Of a stretch of DNA of 64,000 nt, positions 9,376-17,346 are shown piece after piece (positions within the stretch are counted from its first letter, which is position 1; every line of letters starts with the position of its first letter). The DNA comes from Streptomyces deccanensis (GTDB taxonomy: Bacteria > Actinomycetota > Actinomycetes > Streptomycetales > Streptomycetaceae). The stretch is from NCBI RefSeq assembly GCF_022385335.1, contig NZ_CP092431.1:3224001-3288000 (forward strand), in the 5' to 3' direction. The notes under the pieces are model-generated. The model was not told the DNA's origin. It was given only the letters and a program-made list of their open reading frames with translations, and did not search any database. The translations under genes and the position numbers were made by a program.

Positions 9376-9635
9376 AGCCCGACGACCCGTTGCTCCAGAT
9401 CCTGGCGTGCCCGCTGGACAAGGGGCCGCTGCATCTGGTGGTCCACGAGGAGGAGCCCCCCGGCGACTCGGCCGCCGACGCCGGCCGGGCGCCGGAGTCG
9501 CTCTACAACCCCCGGCTGCACCGCCGTTACCCGATCGTCGACGGCATTCCGCAACTGCTGCCGTCGTCGGGCGAGCAGGTGACGGAGGACGAACACGTCA
9601 AGCTCTCCGAGCTGCTCAGGAAGTCGGAGTCATGA
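9372..9635 (+). CDS. Trm112/UPF0434-like small protein
   Basis: An 87-residue protein starting at TTG 9372 (TTGA overlap with the preceding stop). The actinobacterial Trm112-like signature is visible: LLQILACPLDKGPLHLV, then LYNPRLHRRYPIVDGIPQLLP. Trm112 proteins are small partners that stabilise or activate methyltransferases. Here it lies directly before an FkbM methyltransferase and after two class I methyltransferases, consistent with such a role (inference). Only one Cys of the zinc site is present, as in other actinobacterial forms I recall. The stop overlaps the next ATG. Confidence 0.8.
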   Translation: MKPDDPLLQILACPLDKGPLHLVVHEEEPPGDSAADAGRAPESLYNPRLHRRYPIVDGIPQLLPSSGEQVTEDEHVKLSELLRKSES

Positions 9636-10471
9636 CCACACTCGCCGCACGGCTCGCGTCGCTGCTCCCGGACCGGCTGGTCGCCGCGACCGCCCGGTTC
9701 GTCTACCCGCGCTTCGAGCCGGAGCTGTCCCGGCTCGACGAGCTGTGCCCGCCGGGGTGCGGTACGGCCGTGGACGTCGGCGGCTGGTACGGCCCCTGGA
9801 CGCGCCGTCTGGCGGCACGCGCCGGGCGGGTGGTGACCGTCGAGCCGGTGCCCCGGCTGGCCCGGCTGCTCGTCTCCACGGCCCCCCGCAACGTCCGCGT
9901 CGTGCAGGCCGCCGCCTCGGACCGTCCGGGCACGGCCCGCCTCTGGCTGCCGCCGGGCGACGACGGCGGGCGGGGTCTGTCCTCCCTGGTCCGCCGGGAC
10001 ATCCACGGCCGGGCGCTGGACGTCCGCTGTGTGACCCTCGACGGCCTCGGCCTGACCGACGTCGGCTTCGTCAAGATCGACGTCGACGGCAACGAACTGG
10101 CCGTCCTGCGCGGCGCGTCCGGCCTCCTCGTCCGGGACCGCCCGGCGCTCTTCATCGAGCTGGAAGCCCGTATCCAGCCGATCGCCCCGGTCGTCGACCT
10201 GCTCGCCGGCCTCGGCTACGCCGGCTGGGTCCTCCCCGCCGGCACCTGGCGCCGGCTGGACCCGGCCACCCTGGAGGCCCACCAGGCGCGTACGTCGCAC
10301 CTGGCGTCCAAGGGGCTGCTCCGGCGGGTCCTGCCGTTCTCCGGGCCCCGGTACGTCAATTCGGTGCTGTTCCTGCCGGACGGGCGCCGCCCGGGTGAGC
10401 CTGCCGCCGCGTCCGGCGCCGTGGGCGACCATGGAGGGCATGTCCTCCGCGAAACGCCCCGGGCCGGATAG
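9632..10471 (+). CDS. FkbM-family methyltransferase
   Basis: 279 residues. Motif I appears as TAVDVGGWYGPWTRRLA, followed by VTVEPVPRLARLL, the FkbM-type VQAAASDRPGTARLWLP stretch, and the diagnostic VGFVKIDVDGNELAVLRGA and RPALFIELEAR blocks. FkbM enzymes methylate hydroxyls of sugars and natural products, so it probably O-methylates the glycan made by this cluster. The start ATG overlaps the Trm112-like stop. It overlaps the start of the following hypothetical gene by about 30 bp, so the transcript likely continues. Confidence 0.87.
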   Translation: MTTLAARLASLLPDRLVAATARFVYPRFEPELSRLDELCPPGCGTAVDVGGWYGPWTRRLAARAGRVVTVEPVPRLARLLVSTAPRNVRVVQAAASDRPGTARLWLPPGDDGGRGLSSLVRRDIHGRALDVRCVTLDGLGLTDVGFVKIDVDGNELAVLRGASGLLVRDRPALFIELEARIQPIAPVVDLLAGLGYAGWVLPAGTWRRLDPATLEAHQARTSHLASKGLLRRVLPFSGPRYVNSVLFLPDGRRPGEPAAASGAVGDHGGHVLRETPRAG

Positions 10472-11036
10472 GCCCTCCGGCCCGTTCACCCCGCTCGACT
10501 TCCAGCTCGTGCTGCTGCGCCGGATGGCCGACCACAATCCGGACCTCGTCGAGGACGCCCGGCGCGAGCTGGGCGTCTCGATCGCGCAGATGCGGGAGTC
10601 GAACCGGCGGTGGCAGGCCATGGTGCGCTCGCCCCGGGCCCGGGGGTCGGCGTCCCGGTACCGGTCGGTCCTGGGCGCGCCCGAGTCCGTGACCCGGCGC
10701 CGCATCGGGGACCTGGAGTGCGAGGCGTGGCTGTGGCCGGTGCCGCTGTGGGACGACCTCCGCTTCGAGGTGCTGCTCGCGCCGAACGGGGCGGCGTGGA
10801 ACGAGTGGCTCGTGCGCGCGCCGGGCGCGGCCGGGCCCGAGCCGCGCGCCCTGGAGGATCTGACCCCATGGTCCTGCACGGTGGACGAGGTGGCACGGGC
10901 GTTCCCACCGGCCCGACCGCTGGAGGGGACGGCACCGACGCGGTGGGGGCTGCGGTTCGTCGCGCCGGACGGGGACGGGGTGCTACGGGAGTGCGTCGCG
11001 GAGTTCACGTGGGGGCTGTTGCAAAGGGTCACCTAA
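10440..11036 (+). CDS. Hypothetical protein
   Basis: About 198 residues, soluble, with no signal peptide or membrane segment. I do not recognise a family. The N-terminal half (DFQLVLLRRMADHNPDLVEDARRE region) looks helical. The C-terminal half is Trp-rich with several acidic strands (CEAWLWPVPLWDDLRFEVLL, WGLRFVAPDGDGVLRE). Starts at 10440, 10431 or further upstream are possible; 10440 is chosen because a GGAGGG stretch lies just before it, although the spacing is short. It overlaps the FkbM gene by 32 bp and ends the rightward run. Coding potential is supported by third-position GC. Confidence 0.6.
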   Translation: MSSAKRPGPDRPSGPFTPLDFQLVLLRRMADHNPDLVEDARRELGVSIAQMRESNRRWQAMVRSPRARGSASRYRSVLGAPESVTRRRIGDLECEAWLWPVPLWDDLRFEVLLAPNGAAWNEWLVRAPGAAGPEPRALEDLTPWSCTVDEVARAFPPARPLEGTAPTRWGLRFVAPDGDGVLRECVAEFTWGLLQRVT

Positions 11037-11205
11037 GCAGAAAGCTCCGGTCACCCCCGGTCGGATGGCGCACACGCTCGATCGGACTTCTCTCCGACCC
11101 GTCCCGAAATCCTCCCAACCAGAAGATTGGCGATCATCCGGCCGTCGGGGGCGTCGGTGGGCCTACTGTCCGTGCAGAGTTCTGATCCTCACGGGAAGGC
11201 CCCCC

Positions 11206-12126
11206 ATGACGACCCAGCACCCCGCGGAGCGAACCGTGCCGGTCGAGCGGCTGCGGCTGGGGGATCACGCGTGCATGGGACCGAGGGACCAGGAGCGGAC
11301 CGACGAGTCGCCGTGGAAGGTCTTCACCGCGTACACCCGGACGAGTCTGGCGCGCGGCGAGAAGGTCATGCTGGTCATGGACCCGGACGATCTGAGTGAC
11401 GACGAGGTGGTCGCGCTGCTGGACCGGGGCAGCGGGCAGGTGGTGGCGGCGCGGGACGGCGGCCAGCTGTCGGTCCGGCGGAACACGGAGATCTACGTGC
11501 CCGACGGCCGTTTCCAGGAGCGGCGCACCATCGACACCTACGCCTCCGAGGTCGACCGCGCCTGCGACGAGGGCTGGGCGGGGCTGCGGGTGACCGCCGA
11601 CATGAGCTGGGCGCCCCGGGTCAACCTCGGCCACGACCGGCTGCTCGACTACGAGGCCTCGGTGGCGCCGCTCTTCGCGGACCCGCTGTTCACCGCGATC
11701 TGCTGGTACGACCGTCAGCGCTTCGACGACGACCTGACCTCCCGCGTCGGCAAGGTCCATCCGCTGCGGGTCATGGAACGCCTGGACTCCCTGGAGGTCA
11801 CCGGGACCCCGGAGGGCGGCCGGATGGCCGGCACCGCCGAGTTGAGCACCCGCAGCGAGTTCGTCGAGGCGCTGCGCGAGGCGCTGGAGCACCGTGACGA
11901 CTCGGGGCCCAGCCACTTCGTCCTCGACCTGCGCGACCTGTGCTTCATGGAGGCCCACTGCGCCTGGCAGCTGATCAGCCTCGCCGCCTCGCTCCCGGCC
12001 GGCAGCGAGGTCACCGTGCGCTGCGGTGAACTGCTGGGGCTGGTGCTGGAGCAACTGGGCGCCGGCGAGGTGCCCCAGCTGCTGGTCCGCGTGGAGGGCG
12101 AAGGGGACGAGGAGGACGCCGGGTGA
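11206..12126 (+). CDS. MEDS-domain protein with C-terminal STAS-like domain (anti-anti-sigma type)
   Basis: 306 residues. The first about 190 residues match the MEDS (DcmR sensory) domain: RLGDHACM near the start, YTRTSLARGEKVMLVMD, and GLRVTADMSWA. The last about 90 residues (SHFVLDLRDLCFMEAHCAWQLISLA) form a STAS-like fold as in anti-anti-sigma factors. In Streptomyces such proteins act in stress-sigma partner-switching. The RBS GGGAAGG lies 8 bp before ATG 11206. It is coupled (GTGA) to a small ATPase-like gene, its likely regulatory partner. The 169-bp leader from 11037 shows no convincing promoter. Confidence 0.82.
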   Translation: MTTQHPAERTVPVERLRLGDHACMGPRDQERTDESPWKVFTAYTRTSLARGEKVMLVMDPDDLSDDEVVALLDRGSGQVVAARDGGQLSVRRNTEIYVPDGRFQERRTIDTYASEVDRACDEGWAGLRVTADMSWAPRVNLGHDRLLDYEASVAPLFADPLFTAICWYDRQRFDDDLTSRVGKVHPLRVMERLDSLEVTGTPEGGRMAGTAELSTRSEFVEALREALEHRDDSGPSHFVLDLRDLCFMEAHCAWQLISLAASLPAGSEVTVRCGELLGLVLEQLGAGEVPQLLVRVEGEGDEEDAG

Positions 12127-12554
12127 GCGAGGGACTGAGGCTGCGGATGGAGTTCCGCGGTCCCGAACTGCCCCTGGTGCGCGCCCTGGTGGAGGAGGCG
12201 TCACTGCGCGCCCGTCTCACCGGCTCCGCCGGAGGCGCTTTCGGGCAGGCCGTGTTGGAGATCGCCACGGACGCCGCCGCCCGGGGCGCCGACCCGGGGG
12301 TCGTCGAACTCCGGGTGCGGCAGGGCGAGTTGCTGTGCGAGGTGACGTACGGCGGTGGTGTCCCCTCGACGGGGCGGCCCGAGGGGCTCGGCCCGCGCCT
12401 CGCGGAGTCTCTGATCGCCCGTATCGGCGCTCCCGCCCGGATCGACGTCCGCGACACCCCCGGCGGCACCTCGGTCACCCTGTCCGCCCCGGTGCCCGCC
12501 CCCTTGTCCGCCCCAGTGCGTACGCCGGCCGCTACAGCCCCGCCCGCGCGCTGA
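12123..12554 (+). CDS. Histidine-kinase-like ATPase (anti-sigma-type) protein, divergent
   Basis: 143 residues. The fold order resembles RsbW/SpoIIAB-type ATPases: helical VRALVEEASLRARL, a GQAVLEIATDAAARGADPG helix in the N-box position, RVRQGELLCEVTYGGG, GLGPRLAESLIARI and a terminal strand PGGTSVTLSAPV. The N-box Asn is not obvious, so ATP binding may be weak or lost. GTG start overlaps the MEDS/STAS stop. The Pro/Ala-rich tail overlaps the 3' end of the opposite LuxR-type gene by 23 bp (convergent). Role inferred from the pairing. Confidence 0.6.
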   Translation: MSEGLRLRMEFRGPELPLVRALVEEASLRARLTGSAGGAFGQAVLEIATDAAARGADPGVVELRVRQGELLCEVTYGGGVPSTGRPEGLGPRLAESLIARIGAPARIDVRDTPGGTSVTLSAPVPAPLSAPVRTPAATAPPAR

Positions 12555-15093
12555 ACCAGGCCGCCACCTGACTGCGGTTGTGGAACCCCAGCTTCACGAG
12601 GATGCGTTCGACATGGCCCTCGGCGGTACGGCGGGCGATGACGAGGTGGTCGGCGATCTGCTTGTTGGTGCGGCCCTGGGCGACGAGGGCCGCGACCTGC
12701 AGTTCACGGCGGGTCAGCGGGACCGGGTCGACGACGGGCGCGGCGACGGGGGTCGAGGCGTGCGTCGACGCCTGCGTCGAAGCCCGGGCGCGGGCCGGAC
12801 CGTCCGCCGTGCGGGAGCCCTCCCGTGGGCCGGAGGCGGAGCTCCGCGCGGTCCCGCGTACGGCGGGCACCTCCCCCGTCCGCACACCGGAACCCGAGCC
12901 GCCGCGCCCGTCGTCCGTCCTCGGCTCGAACGCCGCGCCGTCCCGTCGCGCGCCCGCGCGCGAGCCCGCGCCCGTGCCGTCCCGCCGCCCGGCGCGCGCG
13001 CCGACGGTCGGTCCCTCGCCGGGCTCGCCCAGGGCGTAGGCCACCGCCTGCTCCGGCGTCAAACGGCCGCCCCGGCGGTGGGCCAGGGCGTAGGCGTGGT
13101 CGCCGAGGGCTCGGCGGGCGTGGTGTTCGGCGGCCCGGGCGCGGCCCGGCCGGTGGTCGTCCATGGGGTTGCCTCCGATGTCGTGCCAGATCCGGTCGAC
13201 GGCGCCGCGCAGCACACCGGCCCGCTCGGCGTCGCCCGCCGACGCCTCGGCGGCGGCCAGCAGATCGAGGGTGCGGGCGAGGCTCTGCTGCTGGCTCACG
13301 GTGTACGGCAGCCGCAGACACGCGCGGGCGTGTTCGGCGGCCCGGTCGTACTGCCCGGCCGACCAGTGCGCGAGGGCGAGGGTGCGCAGCGCCCAGGAGC
13401 GGGCCCACTGTTCCCCGTGGGCCTCGCAGAGGGCGACGGCCTCGGCGCACAGCGGGATCGCCTCGTCGGCACGGCCCCGGCTGACGAGGGTGCAGGCCAG
13501 TTCGACGCGGGTGAGGACGACGAAGGCGGTGGAGGCGCGGGCCCGGCCCGGGGCGAGGGCGCCGGCCGGCACGGGCGGGGGCGCGGGCACCGGGAGTTCC
13601 TCGTCGGCGTCGGCGGCGGCCCGGACCGGGTCGAGGCCGGCCAGGACGGCGGCGGAGCGGCTGTGGACCAGGGAGGTCAGGGCGCCCGCCCACATGGCAC
13701 GGGTCAGGGCCACGTCGGGCCGGGCTCCGGCGCGCAGGGCGCCGTCCATCCAGTGCCGTCCCTCGCCCCAGATGCCGCCCGCGACCCAGTGGAACCACAG
13801 CCCGGCGGCGAGCCGCAGCCCGGCTTGCGCCTCGCCGGGGGTGGTGAGGCAGAAGTCCAGTGCGGCCCGGAAGTTGTCCTGGTCGATCCGGATGCGTTCG
13901 GTGATCTCCGTCTGGTCGGGGCCGAACCAGGCCTGCTCGTACTCGGCGACCAGGCGCGCGAAGTGGTCCCGGTGCCGTCGCCGGGTCTCGGTCGCCGCGC
14001 CCAGGTCGTGCAGTTTCTCCAGGCCGTAGTCGCGGAGCGACACCAGCAGCCGGTAGCGGACCTGGCCGGCGTGCTCCTCCCGGACGAGGACCGACTTGTC
14101 GACGAGCCCGGCGACGGCGTCCAGCACCGCGCACGGGGTGATCTTCTCCCCGGTGCCGGCGTCCTCCCCGGCGCAGACCGCCTCGGCGGCGGCCAGGTCG
14201 AAGCCGCCGACGAACACCGACAGCCACGCCCACACCAACTGCTCCTGCGGGGTGCACAGTTCATGGCTCCAGTCGACGGCGGAGCGCAGGGTGCGGTGGC
14301 GGGGCGCGGAGGTCGGGCTGCCGCAGGTCAGGAGCTGGTAGCGGTCGTCGAGGCGTTCGACGAGCTGGTCCACGCCGAGGGCCCGCACCCGGACGGCCGC
14401 CAGTTCGATGGCGAGCGGCAGCCCGTCGAGGCGGCGGCAGAGCCGGGCCACGGCCTGCTGGTTCGCCTCGCCGACAGTGAAGCCGGGCACCACGGCCGCC
14501 GCCCGGTCGGCGAACAGCCTGAGCGCGGGGAAGGACTCGACCGCCGACGAACTCGTGGACGGGCTCAGCTCCTCCGGCGCGGGCGCGGGCAGCGGCGGCA
14601 CCTCGAAGAGCTGCTCCCCGGCCAGCCCGAGCCGGTGTCTGCTGGTGGCGAGGATCCGTACGCCCTCGGTGGCCGCCAGCACGGTCCCCGCGAGGACCGC
14701 GCAACTGCGCAGCAGATGCTCGCAGTTGTCCAGGACGATCAATAACCGCCGCTCGCGCAGATGGTCGACGAGGATCTCCAGCGGGGGCCGCACGGTCTCG
14801 TTGCGCACGCCGAGCGCGTCGTTGACGGCGTGCGGGACGAACGCCTCGTCGCTCAGCGCGGCCAGCGGCACGAGCCACACGCCGTCCGGGAAGGCCCGTG
14901 CGACCTGTCCCGCCACATGTCCGGCGAGCCGGGTCTTGCCCACCCCGCCGGGTCCCGTCAGCGTCAGCAGTCTGCCCGCCGACAACAACCGTCTGACATC
15001 GGCCGCCTCGTCCCGTCGCCCCACGAAGCTCGTCAGCTCCGCCGGGAAACCGGAAGTGCGCCGCGACTCCGATCCGCCCACGATGCTGGTCAC
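12532..15093 (-). CDS. Large ATPase LuxR-family transcriptional regulator
   Basis: 853 residues. Order: NB-ARC/AAA-like ATPase with Walker A GPGGVGKT (near residue 53) and Walker B RLLIVLDNCEH; a sensor-like DGLPLAIELAAVRVRAL segment; helical repeats up to about residue 640; a disordered Gly/Arg/Ser-rich linker of about 150 residues; and a C-terminal LuxR HTH (LTRRELQVAALVAQGRTNKQIADHLVIARRTAEGHV). Such regulators integrate a ligand or partner through the ATPase. GTG 15093 is the likely start. The linker is unusually long and low in complexity. It faces the anti-sigma-type pair tail to tail with a 23-bp overlap. Confidence 0.87.
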   Translation of the reverse strand: MTSIVGGSESRRTSGFPAELTSFVGRRDEAADVRRLLSAGRLLTLTGPGGVGKTRLAGHVAGQVARAFPDGVWLVPLAALSDEAFVPHAVNDALGVRNETVRPPLEILVDHLRERRLLIVLDNCEHLLRSCAVLAGTVLAATEGVRILATSRHRLGLAGEQLFEVPPLPAPAPEELSPSTSSSAVESFPALRLFADRAAAVVPGFTVGEANQQAVARLCRRLDGLPLAIELAAVRVRALGVDQLVERLDDRYQLLTCGSPTSAPRHRTLRSAVDWSHELCTPQEQLVWAWLSVFVGGFDLAAAEAVCAGEDAGTGEKITPCAVLDAVAGLVDKSVLVREEHAGQVRYRLLVSLRDYGLEKLHDLGAATETRRRHRDHFARLVAEYEQAWFGPDQTEITERIRIDQDNFRAALDFCLTTPGEAQAGLRLAAGLWFHWVAGGIWGEGRHWMDGALRAGARPDVALTRAMWAGALTSLVHSRSAAVLAGLDPVRAAADADEELPVPAPPPVPAGALAPGRARASTAFVVLTRVELACTLVSRGRADEAIPLCAEAVALCEAHGEQWARSWALRTLALAHWSAGQYDRAAEHARACLRLPYTVSQQQSLARTLDLLAAAEASAGDAERAGVLRGAVDRIWHDIGGNPMDDHRPGRARAAEHHARRALGDHAYALAHRRGGRLTPEQAVAYALGEPGEGPTVGARAGRRDGTGAGSRAGARRDGAAFEPRTDDGRGGSGSGVRTGEVPAVRGTARSSASGPREGSRTADGPARARASTQASTHASTPVAAPVVDPVPLTRRELQVAALVAQGRTNKQIADHLVIARRTAEGHVERILVKLGFHNRSQVAAWFSARAGL

Positions 15094-15210
15094 GCCCTCA
15101 GTTGTGGTTCCCGTACGCGCTGTTGTAACCCCGAAGGGTAGGCAGCGGGCACGGGCGGGACGCCCGCTTCGTGGATTTGCCGCCTCTTCGGGTGAGGGCG
15201 CCGGGCGGGG

Positions 15211-16098
15211 TCAGCCGGTGGCGACGGTCAGGATCGCCCCGACCACCCGGGGCAGCGAGTCCGGGTGGAGCCACAGGAAGAGGTTGGGCTCGACGAGTTC
15301 CAGCTCCATCACCCACGGCTGCCCGTCCGCCCCGGTGACCAGGTCGACGCGCGCGTACAGCAGCTCCGGCCGGTCCGGTACGGCGGCCAACGCCCGCTCG
15401 GCGACGGCGAGTTCGGCCTCGGTCGGGGTCCAGGGCACCAGGTCGGGGTGGGCGGTCTTCTCGGCGTCGTACGCGGTGCCGGGCGCGAGCACCGCACCCT
15501 TGCGGCTGGCGTGCAGCAGTCGGCCGCCGAAGAACTGCAGGGCCCGCTCCCCCTCGGTGTCGATGCCGGCCACGAACGGCTGCACCATCGCGGTGAGCCC
15601 CTCGGCCCGCATCCGCTCGACGTGCGCCGCGGCGGTCTCCCGCTGGTCAGGGGTGTAGCGGGCGGCGAACCGGGCGCCCGCGCCGGAGGTGGGTTTCACG
15701 ACGTACTCGTGCGCCTCGGGCAGCCGCAGGGGGTCGCCGGGGGCGAGATAGTCCGTCGGCACGACGGGCACCCCGGCCCGCGCGAGATCGCCGATGTACC
15801 GCTTGTCGGTGTTCCAGCGCACGACCTCGGCCGGGTTGGCGAGCCGGGTGGCCTCGCCGGTCTTCTCCGCCCAGGCCACGAACTCGGCCGCGCGCCAGCT
15901 GTAGTCCCAGGTGGAGCGGATGACGACGAGGTCGTACGCGGCCCAGTCCGCCGCCGGGTCGTCCCAGCGCACGGCCGCCGCGTCGGCCCCGGCCTCCCGC
16001 AGCGCCTCCACCAGCACCGGCAGATCCCGGTCGTGGTTGACCCGGGGCCCGGGATCGTAGGTGGCGAGAGCGATACGGGGGGCGGCTGTGCGGGCCAC
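15211..16098 (-). CDS. ATP-grasp domain protein (RimK/GshB-like ligase)
   Basis: 295 residues. An N-terminal pre-ATP-grasp region (IALATYDPGP, then DLVVIRSTWDYSWR) precedes the ATP-grasp core with YVVKPTSGAGARF, MVQPFVAGIDTEGERALQFFGGR and MELELVEPNLFLWL, the last supplying Mg-binding Glu/Asn positions. This group joins a carboxylate to an amine or thiol; cycloserine DcsG-like and glutathione synthase-like enzymes are relatives. GTG 16098 is preferred over longer starts because a GGAG lies at suitable distance. Substrate unknown. Confidence 0.8.
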   Translation of the reverse strand: MARTAAPRIALATYDPGPRVNHDRDLPVLVEALREAGADAAAVRWDDPAADWAAYDLVVIRSTWDYSWRAAEFVAWAEKTGEATRLANPAEVVRWNTDKRYIGDLARAGVPVVPTDYLAPGDPLRLPEAHEYVVKPTSGAGARFAARYTPDQRETAAAHVERMRAEGLTAMVQPFVAGIDTEGERALQFFGGRLLHASRKGAVLAPGTAYDAEKTAHPDLVPWTPTEAELAVAERALAAVPDRPELLYARVDLVTGADGQPWVMELELVEPNLFLWLHPDSLPRVVGAILTVATG

Positions 16099-16219
16099 GG
16101 GGGGCTCCGTTCTCTTGCGTCTTCGGCTGACTGGCGCTCCGGCGCAGGCTAACAATCGCGGGTGACGTGACGGGACCGGGTTCTCGCGGGCGCCCGGGTC
16201 GCCGTCGGCCCGTTGCGGG

Positions 16220-17155
16220 TCACGGCGCCGAGGGCCCCGTGAGGAAGCGGCCGTCCCTGTCGTACGGCCAGACGTTGGGGACGCAGCCCTTCATGCCCTT
16301 GATCTGCTGCATCATCGCCGGGGCGGGCTTGCCCTCGCCGGGGCAGGTGACGTGGCCCTGGCCGAGGAAGTGGCCGACCTCGTGGTTGATGATCAGGGCG
16401 CGGTAGGCCTTGACGTCGTCGGCGTAGACGGGGGTCGCCAGCTCCCAGCGTTCGAGGTTGACCATGACGTTCTCGCCGGCCTGGCAGTTGAACTCGCCGC
16501 GGGTGTTCAGCCCGACCCGGCCGCAGAACACGTCGACCGTGCCGGGGGTCGCCACCTTGACGACGAAGTCGGTGGGGCCGCCGGAGACCCGCTGGAACGC
16601 CGAGGTGCCGTCGGTGGTCCAGCCGCGCGGGTCGGCGAGCACGGCCTCCACCTCGTCGGCGACCTCGGCGGCCGACAGCGACAGCCCCTTCTCGACGTCG
16701 ACGCGGTAGCGCAGGGGCGTCCCCTTGCCCACCTTGGGGCTGCCGCCGGAGGCCGTGGTGAACGTGCCGGGCCCGGTTCTGGGGATGGTGATGGGCGAGT
16801 CGCCGGGAGAGGGCGACCCGGAGGCGCTCGACGACGGGCTGGGCGAGGAGGAGGGACTGCCGGAGACCCCCGCGTCGGCGTCGGCGCTCCGGCTGGGAGC
16901 GGTCGAGCGCCGGGAGCGCTCGGGCGAGGACTCGGCGGACGTACCGGCGGCGGGCTCACGGGCCGTCTCGCCCGTGCCGCCTCCCATCCACCCCACCGCG
17001 GCCAATCCGGCGACACCGACGACCGCCACAGCCCCGAGGCCGCTCCGCAGAGGCACTCTCGCGCGCGGCTCACGGGCCTTCCGCCGACGGCCGGTGCCGG
17101 TGCCGGTGCCGGTACGGCTGCCGGTGCGAGAACGTGTTGCCTTGTGCGCGCTCAT
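16220..17155 (-). CDS. Secreted or membrane-anchored DUF3152 protein with a metzincin-type zinc site
   Basis: 311 residues. A basic cytoplasmic tail is followed by one hydrophobic segment (residues about 38-56), then a Ser/Pro-rich stalk to about residue 125, then the DUF3152 domain. Residues 258-268 read HEVGHFLGQGH, the HExxHxxGxxH zinc signature of metzincins, with a downstream Met (PAMMQQ) where the Met-turn is expected. An extracytoplasmic zinc peptidase is the natural reading, although the family is formally uncharacterised as far as I know. AAGGAA precedes the ATG. The basic tail is encoded by a short tandem of GGTGCC units (about 17093-17116). Confidence 0.82.
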   Translation of the reverse strand: MSAHKATRSRTGSRTGTGTGTGRRRKAREPRARVPLRSGLGAVAVVGVAGLAAVGWMGGGTGETAREPAAGTSAESSPERSRRSTAPSRSADADAGVSGSPSSSPSPSSSASGSPSPGDSPITIPRTGPGTFTTASGGSPKVGKGTPLRYRVDVEKGLSLSAAEVADEVEAVLADPRGWTTDGTSAFQRVSGGPTDFVVKVATPGTVDVFCGRVGLNTRGEFNCQAGENVMVNLERWELATPVYADDVKAYRALIINHEVGHFLGQGHVTCPGEGKPAPAMMQQIKGMKGCVPNVWPYDRDGRFLTGPSAP

Positions 17156-17246
17156 GTTCCTTCAGAGTGTGATCAGTATGTGATCGGATGTGGCCGAGTC
17201 GGTCACGAAAAGGTAACGGCTGATCGACTCCGCTCCGTACCACCGC

Positions 17247-17277
17247 TTGACCTTCACCTTCGGTGAAGCCCCAGCAT
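17247..17277 (+). promoter_or_regulatory. MerR-type promoter/operator of the merR-PP2C gene
   Basis: -35 TTGACC (17247-17252), a 19-bp spacer, and -10-like CAGCAT (17272-17277). The spacer holds a perfect dyad CTTCACC-TTC-GGTGAAG (17252-17268). An over-long spacer with a dyad between the promoter elements is the hallmark of MerR-family control, and the downstream gene encodes a MerR protein, so autoregulation is likely. Confidence 0.7.
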
Positions 17278-17346
17278 CGATCGCGGAACGAGGAACGCCA
17301 GGTCCGCGGAAAAGCCAGAGAGAGCCAGAGAGAGCCAGGGGGAGCC

